In this document: piece after piece, positions 13,001-25,300 of the stretch
Numbering within the stretch: position 1 is the stretch's first letter
Layout: every line of letters begins with the position of its first letter
Assembly: GCA_036898135.1 (NCBI GenBank)
Contig: CM072521.1
Coordinates: 66,467,983-66,531,982 of the forward strand
Direction: 5' to 3'
DNA from: Oncomelania hupensis
Lineage: Eukaryota; Mollusca; Gastropoda; Littorinimorpha; Pomatiopsidae
Length of the DNA stretch: 64,000 nucleotides
Made by a program: the position numbers and the translations under genes
Notes under the pieces: model-generated
Database searches by the model: none
What the model was told of the DNA's origin: nothing
What the model saw: the letters and a program-made list of their open reading frames with translations, nothing else

Positions 13001-16000
13001 GCAGCATAGTCCAGCTCCCACTGCATCCCACAGTCACAGACCCATCTCTGTGCCGTCCAGCCACACCCATCTCCACCAACCCTCCCCCCTGGCCCAACCC
13101 CTGCAGCGTCACCATCATCAACATCAGCACCCTCAACAGCTGTCATCGGCAAGCGTTGTCAGTTTGCCATCAAGCGTTAACCATGTGTCAGCGTCGCAGA
13201 GACTGTCAGTGTGCAAAGTGAAGCAAGAGCCACAGTTTGTCCCATCGTCATCATCGGGAGTGGTTGGGGGGCTGAAAGAAGCAGGCAACAGTGAAAAGAC
13301 ATTCACCAGCTACCAGCCTCACCATCATCGACCCGGCGGTTCTCAACCTCCACAGACCATCACCAGCGAGAGAGGGGAAGGGGGAGGAGGACTGGTGGTG
13401 AAAGCCTTTGTGCCTGTCATGACCTCTCACTCACCCCCTCCCTACCGCCCCCAGCCCCCTCTCCCCCCACATATCAATCCCTTCACCTTCCCAACCACGG
13501 GGGTCAAAATTCACCTGTCCAGCGGGGACATGCCGACCTATTCGCTGACTGGACAGAGCAAGGCAGAGCACGGCACGCTAAGCAAGCTGGAGAGTAAGGA
13601 ACTGGCAGACACCATCGGCTTGTTGCCCGACTGTACCGGACTGTCTAGTGTGGGACGAAAGTCTGTGTCCGACCTTACTGGTCTCCGGCATGGCAAGGTA
13701 CTGCATCAACTCTTGACCTATGTGATTGTGTGTGTGTGTGTATGTATGGTAGTAGTAGTGGTGGTGGTGGTGGCTGTTGCTTAAAGGCCTGTCCAGTGGA
13801 GTGCAGCAGTATGGGTCCAACAGACTGCAAGCCAAAGTACCAACACACCTCTGTTGCTTGTTTCTTCTCTTGCTTCGCTTGCTTTTAATTGTGTGCCCAA
13901 ATATTTTGTTAATGAGACTGTTTACAGTTTGCTGTATCAACCTGTTTTGCATAACCTCCAGTGAAAAGAAGGTTCTCGATATTTGTTTGCCAAGAATCTT
14001 TAGAAATGAGCGCCAATTTTTGTCCTTGTTTTGGTATATTTTGTGGAAACTTATAACTAACAGTCCCAATGGGATCGCTTGAGTGCTTTGTGTTTGGCTG
14101 TAGTGGTTCTATAGGCAGCTAAAAATCAGTTGTTAACACCAATATGAGTTATATTAATCATTTAATTTATTTTTAAAAGCATGCTTGTTCCTTACAAGGA
14201 AACTTCAATGGCGTGAAATTAACAAATTTACAAAATTTAAATATTACAAAAGTACATGGAATTGTATTGTATTGTTTCAATTATCTAATGTTATACCCAG
14301 GGCTCATCGGAGGTGGACAATATGCCGCGATTGACCCCCGTGAACTTTGGCCCTGTGAAGGTGGAGCAGGAGATGAAGCCAGCACAGTTCAACCATCGTT
14401 CTTTTCCATCACATGACAATAAGGACGGGCAAGTGCGTGCGATACATCCATTCTTTTCTTCTCTTTCTTCTTTCTTTTTTTTAGATATATATTGTTCGCA
14501 GTTATGGACCAGGCATTATTTTTCTTTATAATTTTTTTTTACTGTAAGGTCACCATTTTTTGGGTTGGCATAATACAACTTTTGTGGTAGGTTATTTGAT
14601 ATCACATGTGTATTTTTTGAGCCGCAGGTCAAGGTTTTTTCAAGATCAAGAGCATAGAAAGATCAAAGTCAGTATCACTTTGCCTTTTAATAGGTAGTCA
14701 AAAGCCTCTTAAGTGATTGGTCCGCTCTCGAGTTTTGACCGAATTTTGCTTGCATTATAACATGCTGATTTATTCTTAAAATGCATCAAAACGAATAAAT
14801 TTTAAATTAAAATAAAAGATTAGTCCCTTATCTTGATGTTTTTTGTTGTATCTATTTTCGTTTTAAGCGTTATTGATTTAATAAAAGTTTTTAAAGATGG
14901 GAGCGTGTGGTCTGTTTCGACGCAAACCGGAAAAGTGATTTGCATGGCAGGTCGAAGGGTACAGTTTTCAAATGCAAAGTGCTTGGCTCCTACTGATTGG
15001 ATTGTTATAAATAGACAACCAATGGAAAGCTCTGTTTCTTAGCTTTCCACTGAGACCAAATGAACCGGAAGTTTTTAAGAATTTCTTTGAATGCGCTTTG
15101 TGCAAAGTGTTTTCTCAATATTTTCGAAACTTTTAACTTGTTCAATCGGTAACCACGACATACTAAAAAAAAGAGGAATCTTTCATCAAACTAATGCAAT
15201 AGTTTGTTTTACTATACGAATTTATCGACCCGAGCACTTTTAGAAAGAAAAGAGGTTTCTGACGGACTTTTTTTATTACGATCACGGCGTACGGCATGGC
15301 TGCGTGAGTGCGTCAGCATGGCAGAAAACATCGCATCTCCAACATTCAATCTGGTAACACTGGTTGGTAAGTGAAATAGTTTCTTAAATTTATACTTTAG
15401 AATTACAGATATATAATCAATATTATTTACGCATTTTAGTTAGCATCGATCGTCATTAGGCCTACTCATAGTGGTACTACTACATAGGATGATAGGCCTA
15501 AACATCGACTTGTGCTAAGAACTTAGTAAAAGTGGATCGCTAGACGGTAGCCTACTGAAAATGCAATCTCACACTCAAGTGACAGTCACCATTCGATAAT
15601 TATTTAAATAATGGTGTTGTTCCTTAGCTGATTTTGTTTCTGCACCGAAGATAATTATTTTACTTTTTGTTGTTGTTGTAGTACAGGTATCATTTTAATC
15701 ACACAAATATTAAACAGAGTAGGCCTACACTGCAAATTCTGAAAGTTTTTATTCCCACGCCCAGCGTTCTCATATATTATTATATATGAGAAGGTCATAT
15801 ATATCATATATATTCTGAATCTCTGTTGTACAGGGGATGAGACATATGCGGCATTAAAAAATGGCAAAGCAGTAAGCCAATTGTCTTGTTTCTAGAGCTT
15901 TTATTTATGAATTGTTTTGTTTTGTTTTAGCATACATTCAAAGAATAAGTGTAGCCTAAATTGTAAGAGTTTATTACACTTAATTCTAAGTGTAACTCCA

Positions 16001-16263
16001 ATTTTATTATTATTTTTCAATTGTTATACTTATATTTTGTACTTTTGTTTCTCTCACTCTCTGTCTGCAGGTGATGAAACCTATGATGGCTTGAAGAGAA
16101 CATTTCTTGCAAGAGGAAAAGGAAGGCCTCCTGATCCACCACCAGTTTCTTTGACCAACATGGCAACATAGTACTTCTACAGCTGGAGTTGCTCAGACAA
16201 GTTGGGAACAAGTCAAGAAATGATGTAAGATTTGATTCTTGCTGTATTATAATAGTAAATACA

Positions 16264-16309
<46 letters not shown>

Positions 16310-19300
16310 GCAATTTTATTATTAGTAGGTTATATACATTCATTCACTGATTTCACACATTCATGAAAGTGAATATTTCTTTTATATCTTCTTGAATGGC
16401 TGCCAACCTCAACTTATTGAGGATGCTGCAGCCAAATGCTGGGTATGTTCTTGTTACCGGCACTCGCCCGTCTAGGACAAGAAGAAGAAGACGAAGAAGA
16501 ATGTGTTTGTGCATCAAGTAATTTATGATGAGTAAACATTTGCATATTTTAATTCCATCATGTCTTTTCATTTTTTCAGGTTGCTGATTGGTTCACACTA
16601 CTGTTTCCTGGTGTTGCTTACCCAACATTGCGTGTTAAATAAAAAAAATTCTTGGGCATAAAAAAATCTTTTTTTGTTTTGTTTGTTATTGTATGTCTTT
16701 GTCTGTTTGTTTTGTAGATCTATTAAAACTGATCACTTTGGTATAAAATATATTGAGATAGGACAATTTAAAGTGAAGTTATGCCATTTTTACTATTTCG
16801 GGCATAATTTTGTACGTAAAGTAAAGATTTTGTCCACTTCGGACACCTGTATAATGGAAATTATTATTGTTGTCATCCTAAAAAAAATTGGAGTTGCAAT
16901 TTGGTATACAAAGACCAGGTACACAAAAAATCAGTCATTTAATGTTAACCATTATGATGGTATGGATGCTCAAAGTTGGGATTTTTCATAATTTGACAAC
17001 GGTGCCAAAATAACGTCAAAATTTACGACCTTGCAGCACCCATTTCTTAAAAACTATTAATCCTACATAAATAAAAAATATACCATTGTGTTCAGAATAA
17101 AAAGCTCTTTAAATCTATGTCAGTTTTGTGATGAGGAAATCATTTTTTAAAAATGGCTTTTGACTACCTACTTTTAATGCCACTGTTTCATTTTGTATTT
17201 TCTTGACACTCATTTTCATGTTAAATATTGCAAGTTCCATAAGGAGCATGTGAGTAATATGGGCTTTGCCTTTCTGGTTTATTATTTCATCGTCATTTAT
17301 GGTTGTGACCAGTGTAGTTTCATTTGCAGCAGTCCGGCATGAGACTTCAGAATTTGGACAACTTTCACAACAGAATATTATTCTCAATAAACCTTTTTGT
17401 ACTATTGAGCTGCATTGGAATGCCACTGACATATTGAGCAGGGTGGAGAATTGTCCGCGAATCCGCGGATTTCCGCGGAAGGCATTTGCATTTCCAAGAA
17501 AAAAATATTGCGTTCCGAGTGTGAAAAGCAGAGGGGCTACCACTTACTGGGCATAGCGGCCAAAAGCGGCCGAAGTTCTAAACAGGCAAAACGTCCAAAA
17601 GCGTCCGTACCAACCATGTGGTTATATTCTCGCGTTGTTTGAAAGATTGCGAGACTTCCGGCAATTGACTTCCGGTTCTGTTGTGAAAACATTCGACTGC
17701 ATTTCCACAAGTTTTCTCTGTGATGCGTTCGTTTTTTCGATTTTTTTTTTCAAATTTTCTTGTGTGTGTGTCTATAATGGATGGTTTAGATTCTTCGACT
17801 GATGAAGGGGAGTTTACAGGCTTCCATTTATCAGACATTAAAGTGAGAGAAATGGACTTGGAGTCGGAGGAAGAGATCGGTACTGACATTAGACAATTAG
17901 TGTCAGTAGTGTGCATGCATACGATCTTTCAGACTGGCATAAAAGTGAAGAAGAGGAGGGGGCTTGTTTGGACTTTTTAAAACTTTTTTTTTTTATACAC
18001 ATGGTGTAATAAAAAACAAGACATGACAAGAGAAGTATAAAAAGGTAGATAATCAAAAGAGATTTTTTTTCTGTTCATTTTGCATTTTATTTCTAGTCAC
18101 TAATACCAAAGATGTGGTGTTTTTACTAACGTACCCCTAAATATCTCTAAAATTATAAAAGTTCTTGCCTGTTTACAGCTAAAAAATAGACAAACGTGTG
18201 CCCAGTAAAATTGGAATTGTGGAGTTTGTGTGTAACAGTGGTGGACTCAAACTTTGTTAGGCCTACAAATCAAGATTCTTAACTTTTTTGAAAGACATGT
18301 GCATGAAACATTCTTTTTTTTTGTTGTTGTTTCTATTCATGTTTACTTTGTGCTTTTTGCTTTCAGGAGAGGCCCTAAATTACTTTCAAAATTGCATAAA
18401 TTCATTTTTTTCCAGGGGGCGAATACCGGGGCTTGGCCCCTGGGCCCCGGCCGGATTTCAGAGATTTCTTGATTCAGTTGTTCTCCACCCTGATTGAGGC
18501 AAATAACCCATAACGAGGCCGACCTCACTCCATGTGTGAGAAGCTATTGAGGTATACACCTACACACGGCTTGATAGACCTCCGACACTCAGCCAGCCTC
18601 AAGGTCACCTGTTTAGTGGAAACTGCCCTATGTCAGTTAGTTTTTCTGTGTAGGATTGATGAAATGATTTGATGGATCAATCCCTTGATTTACTGACGAT
18701 GGTGCTGTTTCAGCTTCAGCCGTTCAACATGAGGCTTCACAATCTGGGCAACTTTCCCTCCATGGCCACTGCTTATCGTTCTGCCTACCGCTCTCACTCT
18801 GTGGCCCTGCAGAGAGCCAAGTGAGTCCTGTGCAGTTCTGTTGAGCTTAATGTCAGCTTATTTAAGCTAAGCTAAGCTATCAATTAACAAATAGTCAAAT
18901 AAACGTATTAAATCAATCAATCAATAGAGTTGCGGGGTTGTGCTTCAGGGCTGGCTTAACAACAAGCGCCGCCAAGTCTCTGGACATCTTGAGGCAGAAC
19001 GTGCAGAAAAATATAAACCAGGAGCTGCATCTTCTGCTGCAGAACTATATAGAGGTAAGAATTTGTGTTGTTGTCAGTGGACAGGGGGGATGGGGAGGGG
19101 GATTGAGTGCGTATGTGTGAGAAGGAGAGAGAGGTTGGGAGGGGGAGGGGCAGGAAAGGATGAGGAACAAGATGAGTAAACATATACATTCTTCTTCACC
19201 GCTACAGAGAGGCAAAAACACAGTAAAATATTGGTTTATAAAATATTTAATTTCATTGATTTCTTTTTAAAAGTGTTTATTTCCATTCATTGTATTTCAT

Positions 19301-22300
19301 TTTATTTTGCGTCGTTTTTACGTTGCAGAAATTTTTCAAGCCCGCAGCTGACAACATACGACTGAACAACGGAGCGAATGCTGTCAGCGAAGAACACATC
19401 AATGCTGTTTGCAAACAGATTCTGGAAGAGGTGCGGTCCCAAATTTCCTTGCAATATATGGGGACAATAAATCTGTTGAATCATCATTCTAAATCAAACG
19501 TCGTCAACTTTTTATTATTCTTATCATTATCATTGTGGTAATGAAGATGATTTGTGCAGGCCAAGAGAATGTACAGCAGTGAGTCGCGGAGAAGCGTCAC
19601 CCCGGTGGATAATTTCCCAGACAACGTGTCAGAGACCGGCAGTCTCAACGGTATCAGGAGGGTGTCCCCTGTAAGTTGGTTCTCTTTTTAAAAAAACCCT
19701 CACTGTCAGTTTGCACAGGATCTGGAGCATTGTAATGTGTCTTTATGACATGACAGGTGCGTTACCCTTTACCACGCTGAATGCGTGTTTATTTCCCCTG
19801 CCACTGCTTTTTTCTAATTACGTATATTTTTAGCAGGACTCACTTCACTTGATGCCCTATTGCTCAGCCAGATGAAGTCCTATCTTCGTGAAATTTTGTG
19901 TGTGGGTGGATGAATGTTTTATGTATCTTTTCATATGATCATATTTGTCTAATGTCGAGTATATTTTGTGGGGAAAAAATAAAATGATGAAGAACAAAAA
20001 TCTTGTAGTTACTCGTTGTCGCATGCATCAGGGACCTCTTCATCATAAGAAGAAACAGAAGAAACATCACTCACTTCAACATCATTTAACTCCCCATTAG
20101 CTGGTACATCTCCCCCTGTCCAAATTTTTTCTTCATCAAAACCTAAAAAAATCTTTTTCAGAGTTTGAAACAATAATGATTTCAAAGATAACATCCTTGT
20201 CTGCCATTTTGCAAAATCCGATCTTAAACTTAATAGAATATATTTTTTTCTCGGCAAAAAGTAAGCCCAAAACTCCGAAGAATGCTCTGAAAGATTTAGC
20301 CACCATTTCCAAACAGGAAATGAAGTAGGGAGGATGTCCGTTTGTGCGTAACCATGGTTGCGAAGGGAGAGTTTATAGTAGGAATCCAATGTCAAGTTAT
20401 ATCGCCGGCAGTGAATGAGGAGAAAGAGGGCATGGCAATGTATTTCGACATTAGCATGCTACAAGATTAAATTTATACATTGAGAACCAGATATATTTGA
20501 GCAATGTTTATTAGTGTTTTGTTTTCCACCCAAGGTGGGGGTGCCGTGGGTGGTGGGGGGGAGGGGTGGGAAGGGGGGTTTCAGTATAAATAGTATCCCC
20601 ACTTTCTGGAATTTAGTGCTTTAAATTCCCACTGTCGCTGTCTTTCTCCTTTGTTATTTCTCATTCCTACTCTGTTCTATCAATCTAATAATAATAACGG
20701 ATTTTTATATAGCGGGTACTCCAGCCTATGACCAGACTCACCACGCTTTACATAGTCATTACATATAAATACATGCACTCGATGAAACATCACTTTTGCT
20801 ACAATACACCAAAAGACGGGACAGTAAAGGTACAGACTATCTACAACTATGTACACAAATTACAAAAAAAGACAAAAATATACTATTTACAACTATGTAC
20901 ACAAATGACAAAAAAGACAGAAAATAGAATAGCAAAAAACCTATTCACAGCTATTTATATCTACTATACTATCTTCTTTCTTTGCTAGACCAGTCGCCTA
21001 TCTTTTTTCTTGAAAACTCTTCCGGGACAAAACTCCTCATTTGTGTGTGAGGTCTGTTGGATCAGCTTGGAAATATTGGACGCTCTCTGCTGGGTGGTCA
21101 CTGGGGCTTTCTGTGATGTTATTATTTGGCAATGTAGGCATTTTATATGTATGTGTTTTTATATTTTATCATGATGTTGATATTCTATTTTGTTTTTGTA
21201 AACGGGGGTTTGATAAATTAGAGTATAGCCTCAGCATCCCCGGCTTGGGATATCTTTATTGTAAAGTGACCGGCTGGTGGAGTGCCTTCAGTGTTGCCAC
21301 TAGGGGTGATTCGGCAGATCTTTTATGCGGATCAGGGGCGAGTCCTCTTTCAGCAAAGTTGTGGTCTTGATTTTGTGGCCCTGATTCGGCTATACTGGTC
21401 CTGATTTGGCTCGGAAGAGTTTCCTGGACCTAAAGCAATAATAATGTAATGTAGTGTTTTGTTTTAATTAACGGAATAATTCTTTTCTTTGTGAAACATT
21501 TATTTACGTTTTTTTCAGAATCCATTGAGTCGGCGATTAAAAGCATCAGACAGTGACTCGGAGAAAGGTAGCGATGGTGGTCTGTCAAAGAAAGTACCAC
21601 GAGTAAGTCGTTGATTTTAAAATATTTTTTTAAAAAATTATTTAATTTATTTTTTAAGCTCAGCAATGCAAGTCTGTATACTCATCCAAACTCTAAAATG
21701 TTTGTTATTTTGCAAATCTATGTGAAAAGAACCTAAGCAGTCCAAGATGATGGTCACAAAAATGTCCGTCCATCCAGGAATCTGGGAGCTCACTTAATTT
21801 GTGCTGTTGTAATACAAACTCGTCTCCTCTCTTTTCAAAGTTTGTTATTTCTACACTATGTTTCAGTCCACTTTTCAAACTTGTAAATAAAAGATTGTCC
21901 AATTTTATTTTCTCAGAAAGTATGCTCTGTCATGAATACTGGGTTTGCAGTTTTTAGACAGTTCATTTTGAAATCTGTTTTAAGGGTGTTTATTTTATTT
22001 TTTATTTTTTATTTCAGCGTAAAGGAAGACCTCCTTTGAACAGCTCAGGGTAAGTATCTTTTCTTTGAGTTGTTTATTATTGTTGTTGTTGTTAGTATTA
22101 TTATTATTATTATTGTCATCATTATTATTATTACGATCATTTTTAAAATAATTGTTATATATTTTAGTCTAATTTTGTTTGCGATCATTTTGACAGTGTG
22201 TTATTCAGCAAGAAAATAATTGATTTTATTGTTTAATTGTACTATTTCCCTGAAACATTGACTGTAATATCCGTCCCTATTGCATTTGTTCTTTTCAATC

Positions 22301-25300
22301 GGTTCACAATTATAAATGTTACTGTGGACTTTATTTTGTTTTCTTTTCACTTTGGAAGTTGGGCTCCAAGCCCAAGGGGTTGCTTCACCTGAAAAAGATG
22401 GTGCAGTGAAGGGATTAGATTTTCAGCCAGAAATATTACTTTTGAACCTAATTATTATTAGTACTCCCGTGGCTAACAGTATAATCTGAGGTCTAGTCTG
22501 TTCACTCACACATTCCATTGCGCCCACTTTAAAGACCCTGACACTCATATCCTAGGCTGGCGAGTGTCAGCTACACTAACACACCCAGACAGCACTGAGT
22601 CCCTCCTCCCCCACATATCCCTGTTGTTTGGGGTGTCAGATGATGCACCTAAGGCGGCCAGTTGGTACCTGGGACAGCTTGCATTAGATCCTGTATTGAG
22701 CGCCTTGTGCAGCCCTTCAGCTGAAAAAGTGCTGTAACGATAATATAATAATAATTTATCAAACGGAGATGCGTGGAGGTATTACTTGTGGGCGCTGAAA
22801 TTGTGTACTGTGTGATATTTGATGGGAAAGTGTTGCTGTATGTTGTAATGTGGTCTGTGATGGGGTTTCAGGAGAAGCACACCTATGAAACCCATCAAGC
22901 TGGACAGCGTCAAGAGAGAAGGTGCAAAGGTAACCCAACCTTTCTTGCTTTAGGACTCGTCCTTTTAAATGACACAGAAATATAGACAGAAGTTTCAGTG
23001 CATCATGCTTAGCTCTAAGATATCAACAACATTTGAATTGATGTGTACATTTATTTTAGGCCCCCCCAAAACAACATGGGTTTACGGTAACATAGGAATA
23101 AAAAAGGTTGGTAGGTCGGCGTTCTTTTTCTTTTCTTTTTTTTAAACCTTTTTCACCTTGGGTGGATTGTTTTGGATTTTTTTTCCAGATTATCCCAAAA
23201 AAGAGTTTAGGGTCAAGCCAAAAAATTAGGGTCAATCGGTTTCCATAAACAGACTTTTTTTTTGGGGGGAGGTGGGGGGGGGGGGGGGGGTAGGAGGGGG
23301 TGGATGACCTTATTTCATGGCAGTATAAATACCAAAATAAATCCTTAATTAAACTATAAAATCATCATCATCATCATTATTGTTAGTTTTTTTTTGGTTG
23401 TTTTTATTGTTGTTGTTGCAACATACTATAAATAAAAGTAAATCAGAATAAATCATCATCATCATTATTATTTTGGTTGTTATTGTTATTATATATTTAT
23501 TTTTTTACTTATTATTATTATTTTTTTACTTATTATTATTATTATTATTATAATTGTTATTATTATAATTATTATTTTTATGGTTGTTGAAAGAGCATTG
23601 TATGTGTGGACAGTGGGACCCTGATCGAATAACAGATGGAACACTGTTTGTGATGGGAGCTCGCGCCAACAAGTCAGTCATTTTTGTTCTTTGTGTGTTG
23701 GTTTGCGATGATAACATAAGATATGAAGATAGTTGTTAATACTAAAATGTCCCTTTGTGTGTTGGTTTGCGATGATAACATAAGATATGAAGATAGTTGT
23801 TAATACCAAAATGTCCCTTTAACATTGGTTTGCGATGATAACATAAGATATGAAGATAGTTGTTAATACCAAAATGTCCCTTTGACATTGGTTTGCCATG
23901 ATAACATAAGATATGAAGATAGTTGTTAATACCAAAATGTCCCTTTGACATTTGTTTGCGATGATAACATAAGATATGAAGATAGTTGTTAATACCAAAA
24001 TGTCCCTTTGACGTTTGTTTGCCATGATAACATAAGATATGAAGATAGTTGTTAATATCAAAATGTACCTTTGACATTTGTTTGCGATGATAACATAAGA
24101 TATGAAGATAGTGGTTAATACCAAAATGTTCCTTTAACATTGGTTTGCGATGATAACGTAAGATATGAAGATAGTTGTTAATACCAAAATGTCCCTTTGA
24201 CATTTGTTTGCGATGATAACATAAGATATGAAGATAGTTGTTAATACCAAAATGTCCCTTTAACATTGGTTTGCGATGATAACATAAGATGTGAAGATAG
24301 TTGTTAATGATAACTTAAGATATGAAGATAGTTAATACCAAAATGTCCCTTTAACATGCTCCTTCAGATGAAGGAAGTTAGGAGCCAGGATAATGCTCCG
24401 CTGTCTGGGGTGTGAGACAGTGTGCCTAAGACAGCAAGTTGAGGCCTCAGGCAGCTTGAGGTAGATCCTGTTTCATTGAGCCAGCACCTTGAGCAGTTCT
24501 GGAATAAGAAAGATTAAAATCAATTAATAAATTAATTTTTCATTGATGATACCTGTAAGCTGTCTGCAAATAGATGGGTGTTCTATTTCCCATGACCTGT
24601 CTTTCACAGAGCTGAAGGCATCATCCCTTGTTCATCATGGAATCAGCCCATTTTATACCCATTGAAATGATTTCAATGACCAATCGTTGATAGGTGTGCG
24701 AATGGCTTAATATTACTGATTTGTTGTAGGGCGCTGGGTCTAGGCAACACTCGTGGCCGTTTGTACATCCGACATCCTGACGTCTTCAAGGTAAGCGGCG
24801 GTTTTTAAAAAAAGCTAACTTTTGTTAGCCTGTGCTCTGGTACCTGAATCTGACAGAGCCAGTCTGGCTTGTGATAAATGTAGTAGTAATGGGATTGTTG
24901 CAGCGATGAGCACAGTTATTTTATGGGAAGAAGCATTATATAAATACCCTTAGTAGTAGTAGCGACAATATAATAAAAGAGTTTTGTGATTTCAGTATTC
25001 TGGTGATCAAGAGGACAAAGTGTGGCTGTATGAACAAAAACTGATGCCAGCGACAGGAGGCAAGGCCTACATGCTGATTGTGGACGATATCTTCGACCTC
25101 AGCAAGACCGACGAGTACAAGTCAGTGACACACACACGAACACACACATGCGCACACACGACACAGTAACATGGACACTCACACTGATAAACACACAGGC
25201 ATAGACGTTACCATCTTCATCATTGTGATTGACTTTTGTGTCTTGGGAAGTTTTGTGTGCAGTTGGACTTGTGGGCATTTCTTCTACAATCAGCAGTCTT

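Noticed and set aside
12625..13152. Antisense frames inside DNTTIP1 exon 4
   Set aside because: Shadows of a GC-rich coding exon; no start or splice evidence.
23742..24266. 174-codon minus-strand frame (NNYLHILCYHRK repeats)
   Set aside because: Shadow of the 63-bp minisatellite, whose unit is a multiple of three.
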